NCBI GenBank assembly: GCA_963402885.1
Contig: OY727101.1
Span: forward strand, 15,662,417 to 15,726,416
Direction of reading: 5' to 3'
Length of the DNA stretch: 64,000 nucleotides
From: Antedon bifida
Taxonomy: Eukaryota; Echinodermata; Crinoidea; Comatulida; Antedonidae
The position numbers and the translations under genes are program-made. The notes under the pieces were generated by a model. The model was not told the DNA's origin and searched no databases. It saw nothing but the letters and a program-made list of their open reading frames with translations. Shown here piece by piece: positions 12,723-26,200 of this stretch (its first letter is position 1; each line of letters opens with the position of its first letter).

Positions 12723-14632
12723 ATGTCTAATAATATCCTTAATGCACACGGGAAAAAAATAAATGTGCTCCCGAAAATCTCATTTCACCGAGGTAAACAA
12801 CAGTTTGATAGGCATACAGTTACGCCTCAACGAAGAAGTGGCGACGGATGCCTTTGGTCAGGAGTATGTGAGCCTGTGAAATTCGTGGACCTTAGTCAGT
12901 CTATTTTCAATCCATGTCTGATCATTTCGCTTTTAATATGTGTTTTGTGTGCAGCATATTTGTTATCTGATTTATTTTTATTAAAAAAGGTAGGCCTACT
13001 TATTACTATTACTAAAAGCTATCATACACAAGAAAATATTATTCATTATTAATGATTATCACATTGGATTGGGGTGTAGTTGTAGGCCAGGAATAGGCAA
13101 GCTTATTCCATGGCCAGTCTAATAGCTTATTCATAAATCATAGTCCGCATATATGCGCAAACTCAATTCTTACATATATTATTAAGTCACTACCATGGTG
13201 TTTTAAGAACAATATTGTCTCATAACAATACTAAACAAAGTAATGCAAAAGTATTTGTGGATTGTAATTTGATTAAAGATGTGATAAGTTTTATACAGCA
13301 TTGTGTTATATTCATCATCATGAACAACGTACCATACCATGGAGAAATTAACTTAATAAAAAGTAATTCTTTTATAATTATACATTGTGGTGTGTTATTG
13401 AAATGTATGAGATAATTCAATTCTATTTATTTCATTACAGAGTTTTGTAATTTTCCACTATCTACCAGCAGTTATACTCACCATATCCTCATTATACATT
13501 GTATATGTGTTGTGTTTTAAGGTTAAAAATGGTAAGTATTTTGCAAATGAGAAAAAAAATTGACGCTTTGACGGCAAAACAACTCCTAAACATTAAATTT
13601 CTTCATTCCTGTTTTCAGAAACTATTATTTTAATACCATCTTTTGGAATTCAGTTAGAGAGGTGCTATGCATTTGGTAAAATTTCAACTCAATTCATTCC
13701 GTATGATACTGTTAAAGATGTTGTAATTAATGAAGCCATATCTATGGTAAGACCATAATATTATTAATTCAATGAAAAAAAAACCAGTTGAAAAAAAAAT
13801 ATAACTTGGATTCCAAAAAAAAAAATCTTAATTCATAACTGTGGCAGATCCAATATTTTTAAATAGGGGGAGGGGCCGGGCATAAAAAGTGTAACATTTT
13901 AATGCTGAACTTAACCCAATGTCCTATCTTTTGCATCGTAAATTTTGAAATTTAGAAGGACCTGGGCTGATTAGAATTGTCATGGGAAGGTTTTAAACTA
14001 CATTTGAAACCTGCCATTTGGGCAGGTTAGGTATCTTCCGATTATTCATTAATTTCCATTTTCTTTTATAGTACAAAGTCATCTACTACTTAGTTATACT
14101 TGTTAAGTGCTCACCTGTGGAAGACATATCTGTTATACCACTTTTTACTGTAAGTATAATATGAATATCTGGAATCTGAGTAATAATATATGGTATTTAT
14201 AAGGCGCTCTTCCAAAAAATTGACATACCTCAAATACATAAACAGTGGCGTAACGCACAGTTCCTTGGTTTAGCACTCCTAAGGAGCCCTCTAATACTGG
14301 GTAGTTGCATTGGACTGCTCATGCTTTGGGGCCCCTTAAGCTCCGGGCCCCTGGGTTTAGCCAGTGTGAGCGCTCATAGATGTACATAAAAAGATAAATA
14401 TGGCTAAAATAAACCCCAATAAAGCGTTCTCTGATTTATCATGATCAATTTGAGAGTTAACAACCTGTGTACTAAGACAACACTGTGTCGTTCCTTATTA
14501 TGACAACTCTTTCTCATTTTCTGTGTGGTTTTTATCTTGCAGAATTGCTGGCCTAGGCTAGACACCTTATGTGAAATTTACAATATATGTCAGGAAGCGT
14601 TACTAACCCATCAACAAGAAAATACGGATTGA
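12723..14632 (+). CDS. PIGH: PIG-H, GPI-GlcNAc transferase subunit
   Basis: PIG-H is a subunit of the ER-membrane complex that transfers GlcNAc to phosphatidylinositol, the first step of GPI-anchor synthesis. I assemble five exons: 12723-12989, 13441-13531, 13619-13746, 14072-14149 and 14543-14632. All junctions are GT-AG and the phases agree (0, 1, 0, 0), giving 217 residues against about 188 in human. Two hydrophobic segments form the membrane hairpin (about residues 62-85 in exon 1 and 92-117 in exon 2). The conserved PIG-H domain follows, with SFGIQLE, KDVVINEAI, KVIYYLVILVK and the C-terminal PRLDTLCEIYNICQEALL. These match my memory of the human protein closely. The start choice is the first ATG. 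The N-terminus is less conserved and could be shorter. Confidence 0.9.
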
Positions 14633-15618
14633 AGCTGTTTTTATATTTTACTAAATACTTACTACATCTATTTTTATAATTTGTTCATGCGGTGAACTGT
14701 ACATATTTTTTTAATTTTACAATTATTTTATATCATTTATTTTTTTAATGTATAGTTTCAATTTTTGTATAAAGACAGTCTTTGAAATTTCAGTTATTTT
14801 TAGGTGATTTAAATCCATAAGTTTTTATCGCAGATAGCGATATCAACATGTCATTCCCCATTGATACGTTGTTACCCCAATTCCTTCCCACCATGCATTG
14901 CACAACGATTTCTCGCAAAATCAAGCCATCTGCAATAAACCTTATGGCCTTCAGACCACTAGCTTTGAAAAGAAAACAATAAACAATATGCCTCCATAGA
15001 TAAATTAATACTGTATAAATTGTATTAAATAAAAAAAAAACCACACAAACAATAGTACAATAGAATTGTCAGGTTTTATTTTCATTTATATTTGCTTTAA
15101 TAATACTTCAAAATGGAATATTAACGATATTATTAGAATACAGTTTTTAGAAAATAAACATCTGGCAAATTTTATTGCTTTTGGTTCAGTCAAGGACTAT
15201 TGTAGCAAGTAAAATAATTATACAAAAATATAAATACTGTGATATTCACATATTCTAAAATCCAGTAGAAATAAATAGATTACCTAGTGATATGCAAAAA
15301 CAAAATCTAAAACTGTTGACATACAGTAGTGTAAAATATTACATTAGAACCAATGAACCCCTTTCACAGGACACCCCTATTAAGTGGCAGTATATCGATA
15401 GTATGTTTTCATGCTGTGATCAAGAACACTGGATACCAACTCATTCACTCTCACATTGGATTAGTGTATCTCCACCTATGACATTACATGTACAGTACCA
15501 CATGTGCTGCCTGTATTATTTGTAATAGGCTTATAACTTATGATACAGGCATCATATGTGATCATACCAAATAATGTTAAAATGTATTCTCTTGATACAG
15601 CAAATATTGCCATTATTT
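14633..15618. other. Convergent intergenic region, PIGH to SLC25 carrier
   Basis: The two genes end tail to tail here. The stretch is AT-rich and should hold both 3' UTRs. The short open frames at 14790-15044 and 15292-15525 show no coding character. Confidence 0.5.
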
Positions 15619-17646
15619 TTATAATGTATCTGTATTTAAACGCTGTTTAATGTGTTTATAAACAACAAAGATGACACCATTAACAGGTATGCCCCTAAAC
15701 ATAGTCACTGAAACCCCTTTAAATAAAATACCCCAGCCTTCATTCTTGGTACATTGCATAAAACAATCGACATAGTTAGAATAAAGCTTTGTAGAACCCA
15801 CGCCGTCTGCTTGCCAGCGAGACTTAATCACGTCCAAAGGGTAGATAACGAACCAAGATAACGTACCAGCGAGGCCCCCTGCCACAAACAAACCTGCTGT
15901 CGATGCTTTATTCCCCTTCGAATACGAAGCTATTTTATTCGATAAGTAGTGATCAAAGCTAAAAAAAACACCGGTAGACGGAACATCCCGGACGATGTTG
16001 ATTCCCAATCCACGATAACAGCCTCGTAATCCTTCTTTTTTAAAAATCGTATATATTGCTTCTATCGAGTTATTGTAGTGTTTCTGTGCTTTTGCTACAT
16101 GTTTTGTTCCAATGCCTTGCATCTGCAGCCTAATTTTTGTTAAGTCTAACGGACACATAAATGACGTACCTAAGAGTCCTACTCCAGCTCCAGCAATATA
16201 GTGATTTATAGTACTAGCGCCACCAAGATATGCCAAAAAGGTTTCTTCAACACCAAAGTAAAAAGAGTTTTGTATAAGAGATGCGACGACAGGTGAAAGA
16301 AGACCTTTATATAACCCTGTTACCTATATGAATAAATAAAAATTAAATTTACAGAACCAATTCTCATTTAACATTTTTATTTCAACAATATTTTACGAGG
16401 GATGGTCCATTCAGTCGAAGCTGATCATTAGGGACCCTCACAAAAATAAAATATGACAAGACATAAACATGCAACAATTAAGATAAATATAATTTAATAT
16501 AAAGATAAACAAAACAAAATAATGAACAAAATAATTAGAATCAAAATGGAAATTAAAAAAAAGAATTTGAATTTAATCATGTTGATCATGGTTCCATTGA
16601 ACAAGCCAGTCATTTTATGCGAAAACCTAAAATGATCAAATATCATCAAATGGCAAAAAAGTAATGAAAAAATGCACTTACAGACTCCTGTTTTAAAATA
16701 CGCAGAAAACATTCAAAACCACTTTTGTACCGTGTTACTGTTCCCTGATTCTGTAAGCGAACTAAACACAGAAATAACACTAAATTTGAATATTCTGAAG
16801 TATATCTTGAAAATTTATATTTTGATGGTGAGACTAATTTAAATGATTTTTAAGAGTCTTGAAAATGATGGAACAGGAAAATCTCTTTCTTTGAGACATC
16901 CCCTATTTAGAGGTCGTTCCTATTAAAGTGACAGTTTTCTGTGAAATGAACAGGGAAAATTTAGGGGGCATCCCTAGCGTTTTATGTCCCAAAGGTATCC
17001 CCTTTAATAGGGGTTCTACTGTATAAAATGGTGGCACAGAGTGTAGACCTACTTACTTTTAATCGTGTCCAGTGGATGACCAACAATTGTTCCAGCAACA
17101 CCTAGCATCATTTAAAAAAAGGAGATTAGTATTTCAATGTTATTACAGTATACAGATAGAAAGAGTACAGTTTGTATCTAATTGTGAATGAAAATCATAC
17201 TTATTTTATTTAGTGTTTTACCGCTGGGAAAATTGAAAAAAAATGATTGTTAGTTTTTTTTTAAATTTTGAAACCACATTACCTCTTTTGTTATTATACT
17301 GTAGCTATTTTCATTACTTTTTTGGAAATAAAAATGATCGTATTCAATAAAAAAAATGTAAGAATCATTCAAAATTCTTTCAAAAATTACATTATTACAG
17401 CAGCCAATCATTGCGATTTGTGTAATGAATGAAATTTGAGACGATCATTCTCATGATTGGTACATCACAGTTAGCGAATAGTTATATCAAAGCACATAAA
17501 AAAAGAAATAAAAATCTTGGGCCTGCATGGAAAAAAGCAATCTTTCTTTTTTTATTGGTTGGCCTCAAACAGAATTGTGAAAAGTCAAAAGATATTTCTT
17601 ACCAGCAGTGCCACCAGCAATGAACTCCGGCAGATTAAATGCCATC
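15619..17646 (-). CDS. Mitochondrial carrier, SLC25A45/47/48 type
   Basis: I assemble four exons on the minus strand: 17646-17604, 17101-17057, 16761-16682 and 16323-15619. GT-AG junctions and phases (1, 1, 0) agree and give 290 residues, the normal length for the family. Three carrier repeats are present, with signature motifs HPLDTIK, CPLDLTK and YPLDVIK. FKGVSVTMFRGIPVNG and RWQADG near the end are what I remember from the SLC25A45/47/48 branch. These proteins exchange small solutes across the inner mitochondrial membrane, and the substrate cannot be read from the sequence. The N-terminus MAFNLPEFIAGGTAGG fits a carrier start. Only the long last exon is visible as an open frame, so a single-exon reading would lose the first repeat. 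Confidence 0.88.
16860..17030. repeat. Mariner-type MITE fragment in a carrier intron
   Basis: The segment contains ACATCCCCTATTTAGAGG and ends TAATAGGGGTTCTACTGTA. This is the inverse of the CAGTAGAACCCCTAT end seen at about 30918. It is probably a degraded short inverted-repeat element. Confidence 0.5.
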
Positions 17647-18853
17647 TAAGAGATGGAAAGAATATCTGTGAAACTATTATTTTCTCACTAATTTATTTTT
17701 GATAACTTACCAGAGCAACTAATATTAATAAAACATGAGACTTTCAGGACCCCTAGTAGGGGTATCCTCTTCAGGGCCTGAAGAAGGTTTAAAATGCTAT
17801 AGTGTTGAAGCATAACTATTGACCAATCAGAACAACGTTAATCAGAGGACAGGCAGCACGTGTTGCACTACTGCTGGCTGCTTTAAACCACGTGTCATAA
17901 TATAATAGCACTAACCGATCATCGCGACGTTTTTGTTTGTTTACCTTTATTCAAAACGTCATAACTAGGTTGTATGATGTATCTGCGTATTGTCAAACTA
18001 TCCAATATAATAGGTCGAGATTATAGAATGGGGCCATCCGAAAACCGGGCTTTGAGATAGGCCTAGGCCTAGACTGAACGAGACGGGAGAGGCGAATCAT
18101 TTTTAGTAGGCTACCAACCGCGTACACACACCTTACTACTAAATAATAGGCGTAGCTAAAAAAAACATACCGTTGGCCGGCATATATCAGTTGGTTCTAG
18201 ATATCTAAAATCAGAACCTCCCTGATAAAACATACTACCAACAGCAGAAGTTACTACTTACAGTTAATTTTCGCATTTAAAGCATTGTAGTGTTTTTTAG
18301 GTAGCACTGACACTGTAATGGCCTAGCATACCATTACTGTTGGTGGTGAGCTAAAAACTGCCGTCGCGATCAAGTTCAGTGATGCATAGCAGCAGCATGC
18401 AATCAATCAAGCATGAAGAAACAAAGAACTAAAAAATAGGTTCTTTCTTTGATTGTTAATAATTTTTTTTTTTTGTCTTTTGGATATAATTTGTATTTAA
18501 ATTTATTGACTTTCGTTCATATTTAAAATAAAACCTTGAGATAAAAGTATAATTCCCAGGTTATGACCAGGAGGATATGAAATACAGTAGAAGAATTAAA
18601 TAATATAATTAATGCTATGTAAAAAAGTAATTTGCATTTTATGTGTTTAACTATAGTAACTGTATTTGGCAATTAAAACAAACGTAAAGTAATAATTTTA
18701 TAAATTAAAATCGATCGAGTACAACTGTTTTTTTTGTATTAATAAAAAGACAGAAAGTAAAATATATGCATATAGAGGGCGCTTACTTTGTAACTCAGGA
18801 CGCTTCTTTAAAAAAAACAGCAGCAGACGATCAAATGTTTTCTCCACCACAAA
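17647..18853. promoter_or_regulatory. Divergent promoter region, SLC25 carrier and NPHP1
   Basis: The two start codons lie head to head about 1.2 kb apart. The region contains CpG-bearing stretches (about 17920-18180), TAGGCCTA-type palindromes near 18058 and a GGGCGC repeat block near 18774. No TATA box stands out. A shared bidirectional promoter is possible but unproven. Confidence 0.4.
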
Positions 18854-20232
18854 ATGTCTAAAAAAAGCCCACTACAACAAGTGCAACGTGAAGGAGATGT
18901 ACTAAAGAAAGATGTTAGCATAAATCTCTATTTAATATTAAAATAACTATTAGGAAAAGATTATTTTTTTAACTGGATAGCTAGTAGCCTAGTAATTAGG
19001 CCTACTAGGCTAGGGCTAGGTAGGCCCTACCCTCCCTGCCTCTCTGGCCCTACCTACTACTACACACTAGCCTAGGCCTAGCCTATATATACTACTTTAC
19101 TACAAAGCTAGGCTAGGCCTAGTATAGTAGTAGGCCTGCTGGCCCTACCTAGCCTGCCTACTACCTTACTTAGAGAGAGGGTATACTAAGACTATAGGCC
19201 TATTGCCTAGCTAGGCTAGCTAGCTGGCTAGACCCAACTTGTTTGATGAATCTGACTGCAGAAATGACAGCAGAAAAACCCGGACCGATTTTTGCAGTGT
19301 CGACTGCTTTTGGCCACAAAGTTAGAACCAAAACTGGTCCGGCCCGGACTGTTTTTGGTCCCGGACCATATTTGTAGTTACAGGCCTATTACACTCAGTA
19401 GCCTAGTGCTAGGTCTATAAATAATTTTAAAACTGTACAATTAGGCCTATAATATTACTGTACAACTAATTATATTTTAGGTTGATAAGTTGGTGAAGGA
19501 ATGTCAACAATTTATAGACGATACAACAGAATCTAACAGTAAAGACAAGAAACTAAAAACTTTAATTAAAAAGTATGTATTCATTTACAATTTTAAATAC
19601 AATCATTTCATAATAATTTATAATATAAATTGACAGTCAAAGAGAAACTTTAAACTGCTGCTTATATGCTTGGAAAAAAATAATTATGGCGAAAAAAAGT
19701 AAATGCTGTACAATCTGATTCCAACTGAAAATCAAAACAGGCAGGATATTTAATCCGAGGGGTCTAGGGTATAAAATTGTAAAATAAAGTGTAAAATAAC
19801 CTAATGTCCTATTGTTTGCTTTGTAATTTAAAAGGGTACCTAAAATCCTTCCTATCTTTTGCATTGTCATTTTTTTTAATGGCTACATATAATATTTGTT
19901 TCTTATTTCATAGATGCCAAGATTATGAAAAGAAGATCAACAGTTTATTAAAGAAAGCACAAAAACTTGATAGAGTAAATGAACCATCTTCAACAAGCAA
20001 ATTTGAGGAAAATAAACAGCAGGAAATCAAGCGATTAGAAACATTCAAGGTACAGATTAAAATATAGCGCCCTCTATGGTTTGTCCACGCTTTCAGGTGC
20101 AACATCTTCATTTTTCTGTGACTGATTAATTTGAATTTTGTTGGAAATTTAAAAATTTTTAATCTTTTAGGTACAGCTTGAAAGAATTTCGTCAAAACTT
20201 GAGCCAGATGAAATAGAGGAAGAATATCTAAG
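18854..20232 (+). CDS. NPHP1: NPHP1 exons 1-4, N-terminal coiled coil
   Basis: The start is fixed by alignment from memory with the human N-terminus: [20 protein letters not shown] here corresponds to a PLQ...LKQQVDSLL stretch. The coding part of exon 1 is only 60 bases and too short to show as an open frame. The four exons encode about 116 mostly helical residues with heptad-like leucines, the self-association region of the protein. The first intron (18914-19480) is full of TAGGCCTA palindromes. Confidence 0.85.
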
Positions 20233-23200
20233 GTTAGAGGTCACAGGTCACTCTCCTTTGCATGTTGATCCACTCTATATCTGCTGCCTGTCAAAAATGT
20301 AGTTTATAATATCATTTGAAGGGAGGCTGCAAATTGGTCAGAGGCAATAATTTTAGAGGTTAATTGCAGGCTTATAAAGAGGGAACATTGGGGAACCAAT
20401 AAAATGATAATTTCCACAGGGTGCCCTCTCAATTCTTTCCTTGTATGTAGTCTCTTATGTATTGACTGTTCATATAAAGCAAAAGTTTTCTTTACTTTGT
20501 ATAAACGTGTACAGAGAAATGAGTCAGGAATTAGAGGAAGATTTTTCAGTGAAGAAAAATGAGGAAGAGGATGAACGAGTTGAATCAGAACTATCAGAAG
20601 ATGAGGAGGATGAAAGTGATGTAGAGGAAGAACCAGAAGATGATGATGCGGAAGATGATGTAACCCCAGAAACAAACTCTAAAGGCGAGGTAGATCTAAA
20701 AGAAGACACTAGAACATCTTCAAGTAAATCTGGCGATGGAAAACTAAGCCGTTTTTCTATCTTCAGAAGATCATCAAAAAAGAAAGAGGTGTCAATGGTA
20801 GTAGAAGAAGAGGTTGAGACAGGAAAAAAGAAAGAAGCTAAAGATCTTGATAAAAAGAAGAAGGATGAAAATACAAAGAAGAAAAAAACAGAAAAAGAGA
20901 ACAAAGAACCACAGATAAAGACTAAAAAAGAGAAGCAAAGTAAGAAAGACCAAGCAACCGAAAAATCTACCAAAAAAGATAAAAAATCTGGAAACAAACC
21001 AGAGATAAAAGTGCACCATGCGTCTGAAGATGGGGAAGTAGAAGAATCTGAGGAAGCACCAAAAGTGGACACCAAAAAAGGATGGCGTTTGTTTGGCAAG
21101 CAAGACAGGTGATATAATGGATGTTTCTGCTTGGTTTATGGTTTATTAACATTGCAAACGTTTCGTTGGTGTTTGGTATTTAATGCTGCTTTTTCGTTTT
21201 TTTAACTCAATGTTGCATTTTTGCTGCAATTATTTTTTATTTTGAAATACAATCAGATGCAAAAATGGTATTTATCATATAATATAAAAAATGTGATAAT
21301 CTATTTCATATTTGTAAAAAAAAATTGTGACTTCATCTAATAAGAATTATAGCTAATATCTTTGTGTATTATGGTATTAGTGGTTTTCTTAATTTATATT
21401 AAAAGTAAATTTTTATAAATTTATTATTTAAAGGTAAGTATGAAGTTTAGAATTCTGGGATTCTTTAGTACTGGCTTGTTTGTTTACATGCTATAGTGAC
21501 TGCATGGTTTCACTTTTGGTCTGTGTTTTGCGTTGTAATTGCACTTTTTTATAATTTCTATGAAAAAATAATCTCTATTCATTATCACATGATCCTTTCA
21601 GTTTTCTCAGAAATTGATCAAGACCCTGTGTATAGTTATATGAATATGTTTCATAGAAAGATATGGATAACTTATAATAAACTAAAATAATTTTTTTTTA
21701 AATTGTTATCGTATAATAGTTTATGTTATTTGTCCTTAAAATAATTTTCTCTTTATTAAAAAAAATGCTACTGTTGTCAATCAATAATAAAAAATATCGA
21801 TAAATGAAGTCTGAAACAAGGAACTCTCCTTTTTGTTTAGTTCCCAAATTCTTAGATTTCCAATAATTACATTTTAAAAATGTTCCTTATTTAGGAAAAT
21901 GAAACAGGAGAATGCACCAACCAACACAAAGGGAAATGGAAAAAAAGATGAGAAAAGCAGTAAAAGAAAAGGTGCAGATGTACAAATAAAAACATCAGAC
22001 ATCAAGAAAGGAAAGATTGAAGAAGAGGTGGACGAAGATTCCTATGATGAGGATGAAGAAGATGATGAAGAATATGAGGTAACATTATCTTTATTTTGGC
22101 CTAGAGTATAGGCTAACAAGCATGGTTGTACCCTGTCAGTTCAGTAGGTCTTTAATTTGATACAATAATGATACAACAGTATTATAGAGAAAAAAAAACG
22201 AAATTTTGAAAAATTTTTGTTAAATAAACAATTTATTAATGTGTTACAATGAATGTTTATGTTGTGTTATATGCTTTGTTGGGGGTCTGAGAGGAGCAGT
22301 TTGCTTCTAGCGTGGACCCTATATTACTGAATACTTTTTTAACTGAATTAATGATACTTGAGATACTAGATTTTATTTCCATATTTAAAATCTGTTTTCA
22401 GGATGAATATGAAGAAGAAGCGAGCGACGAAGAATTGACTGAAGAAGGGGAGGAGGAGGAGGAGGAGTACGAAGAAGAAAGGTTTGCACAAATAAACTTT
22501 TCAAAAAATGTTTTCTTAAAATTTAAAACCACCTCCTTTAAGAACTTCAGTGTTTGTTGTTTATCAGATTATTATATTTAAACTTTAACTGTGGTCCTTC
22601 TTGTTCTTCTTTCAATGTGGTTTGCATAAATAAGCTATCAAAATGTTCTCTTAAAATCTAAAATGATGCTGAAAATTTAAACCATCTCTTTCAAGGACTT
22701 TATTTCCTTATTTTCCCGAAAGTTTTTTTACCTTCTCCATTTCATCTTTACTATTGATCAGATTATGTGAGTGATCTCGGATGAAATTTTAAGGCCATTA
22801 GTCTTGCTTTAAAAATAAAAGAGTGCTTTTTATGTAATCCTGCAAGTTATTAGACAATAAGGCTATGTCTTTTCTTGTGTTTTTTGTCAATAAATGTTTG
22901 TTTTGTAGCGAGGAAGAAGATGAAGAGTTAGAAGAGGAAGATGTAGAAGAGGAATCAGAATTTGAGGAAGAATTAGGAGGAAAACCAGATGAAATCGAGG
23001 AGGATGACGATGAGACCACGTTTGAAAGGGAAGAAGTAAGCTTGTGCTATTAATCAGTATTCTGCTAGGATCCCTATGCATAGGTCATTTGTCCCAACAG
23101 ACAGGCCATATGACGTACATACATAATCTTCTGTTAGATAGGCTTGATTTAACACTCAAGACGTTTTTATTTCTCTCTTTCCTCTTCAGTTCAGTTTGGT

Positions 23201-26200
23201 TTTTATTTTCCACACACAAAAAAGTATGGTGGCGATTGAAATTGTAAGATCATGTGCTACAGAGAACACAGATATTATGCTCTGTCTACACTATCAAACT
23301 AGTTGGACAAAAAAGGTAGTGAAAAAAGGTAGTGATATCATCATATATGGGCCCATCACGTTTTTTCAACACTAGTTTGATAGAGTGTAGACAGAGTTTC
23401 AGACTTTACCTGATTAATTGTTTAAATAGTTATAAATAATTGCACTTTGCATCTTTTTCAGATGGACCTGTTTGAAGCAGTATGTGACTACAGAGTAGAA
23501 CAAGAGGGTGACTTAAGTTTCAAAGTTGGAGATGTCTTAACAATTATCAAAACTAGGTATAGTCACTGTTGTTCATTATAATAAAGTTTGTTTGATTATC
23601 TGCTACACACTGAGAAACATACCAGGATGACCTGAAAAGGTCAAAGAGCTGAATGGAGTCCTAATAACAAGCAAGCATCACCTGTAAAAGTAGAACATTT
23701 TAAAGGCTAAAATGTATTTTTCTTTGTTGTTTTATTGTCTTAATTGTGCCAAGCAAAATGAATTTCCATTTTAAAGTGGACCAATAACATTTCTTGAATC
23801 TAATGTTGCAGGGAGGATGGTTGGTGGACTGCAGAAGATGAAGAGGGTAACAGAGGACTTGTTCCAAGTACATACCTTAAGGTTGGAATTTACAAATTTT
23901 TCATTAATAGTGTTCAGATGATCATAGTCTTTGATTTATACAAATTAAAATATTCTTATTATAAAACTCCTTTCTATTTATAGCTCAAGAAAGATCCGGG
24001 AGATCATAGAGACATTCAGTCTCCAGAAGGTTAGTGATTGGTGACATAGAAATTGAGGTTAAACAAGGGATGGCTTACAATTAAGAGCTAGGTCGAAGTT
24101 TAAATCTTAAACACCATGAGCCTGCTAGTCAAAGCACCTAATAGCCCAAAGTCTTGATTTGAGGAGTACCTAAAACTTGTATTGCATCTGATTTAGAAAT
24201 TGGTATTTACTATTTTGAATAGACCAAGGTGCATTTAAATAATATTGAGTTCATTTTTTATGACTTGAATTACAAATTTGGATCTTATTTTATACTGCAT
24301 TGACATTCTAAGGATAATCTTATTAACTAGTATGTTGTGTATAAAAATGTAAAATATTTTCAGATGAGCAAGAGCCACAGCTATCCCGCAGGTAAATTGC
24401 AATTGCAAAACAGCGTTTTCTAGTTCTGGAGGCATATTTTATAAAGTATAGTTTGTATTTCAGTATTATTATTTAATTCGCAAAGTTGGTTCCATAAAAA
24501 TTGATTTGTACCAAATTGTTATAAATTAAACAATATAACATGTGCCTCTAAAACTAGAAACTAATTCTTATTCTCTAATAATATAATGATTTTGTTTTCA
24601 TTTTCTTCTTTCTTTCTTTGAATGGACCATAAACAGATGATCCTGGGTATTGTAGTTTTGTTTTTAAAATTTCATGAAATGAACAAAAACAGAATTTGCT
24701 GTCATCCCGCTCCTCTGCTTTGAATGTAGCTGCTTTTATATTTCAGTTGTAGTCTCATGGGCATGTTATGATTTTTTAAATTGTATAAAGAGAAAAATTC
24801 CACAAGATATCATGATAAGTTTGTCATTATGTCCGCATGATCAGCACATGTGTCATCCATGTTTTTACTGATTGTGATTTTGTATCATGCTTGTCAGATG
24901 GTTCTGTTTTAATCATAAAGAGTTCTTGAATAATGCCACCATTTTAAGTGCTCCATTTAATTTCTAAGCTTTTCTATTTCATAAGTATGCTTTGCAAGAA
25001 GAGCGAATGAACTAGTAGATAGTCCCTGCGATGCCATTTTATTACAGCATGCGTTTTTGTGACTTACAGAATGTTGTGTAGTTTACTTCTGTTACGCTCG
25101 GTTCTGACAAACATTTTTGTGTTGCTGAAAGTTTTTGGCAAATTTTATTCTGTGTATATCACTCTCTTCTAAGGCTCATTTATCAAAATCTGTTAAATGC
25201 ATTCAGTCCATATAACTGCAAGTATTAATTATTATTATTAAACAGTATTTAAATCTTTATTTTATAAATTTGATCACATTTTTGTTGACAGTGGGAAAGT
25301 GCTTTGGAGAGGTCTCAGAAAAGCTGTAAGAGAGGTAGGTAATATCTCCACATATCATATTCTATCACGAACCCCAACCCCCATCAGGGATCTGGTTTCT
25401 ATCATACCTCATCATTAATTGTTTGTATAGTTTCCAGTAATGATACTATATATTTTCTTTTTTTAAGACAAGTGCCACTGATGTCTTGTCAGCAATGGGT
25501 GCAATTCCGTCTGGTTTTCGTCCATCGACTACTGCAAAACTTCTTAAAGAAGGTAATTTAATTCAAATTTCTTATAATCTATCATTAATATCATTGTCAT
25601 AATATCACAGTGAAAGACCAAGCTTGCTGTATTTTTATCCTGTATGTGTTGATTAATATATAGAAATAATGAATATTTTTATTGATTTTGGCATATTTAG
25701 ACCAACATTAAGGAGGCAGATGTACCAAAAGAATTTTGACTTAAATGTCCGTAGTTATAGTCTACCTACCTTGTCTACCTTGTCATTTGCCATTTAGCAG
25801 GTCCATGACACTGACAGTCTTCTTTCTAACATACTTCTCTATTTAGTGCTTCTTCTTTTAGTTCCCATAGTCATTATTAACAGTATCATCATACTCATCA
25901 TCTTGTTTAATGTTGCAAATATTCCTAACTTAATCATTATCAGTCATCTTTTTCACCATTATAATTATCCTTAACATCACCATTGTCATTCCATTATTTT
26001 CCAGTGGCCGTATTTACCAGTCACACTTAAGTGGGATATTTCCCTTAAATATTAAGTATTTCACATAACTCAATAAATATTATATTATAAGTATTTCCCT
26101 TAAATTGTAGGAGATTTTCTTAATTTTAAGTGTTTTCCCTTAGCCTAAGTGTGAATGGTGAATACAGCTGCTTTTGAAGTCTTTATTATCACCATCAATA

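Noticed and set aside
20524-21103. Long minus-strand open frames with Ser/Phe-rich translation
   Set aside because: They are the antisense of NPHP1 exon 5, whose GAA/GAT/AAA-rich codons leave the other strand free of stops.
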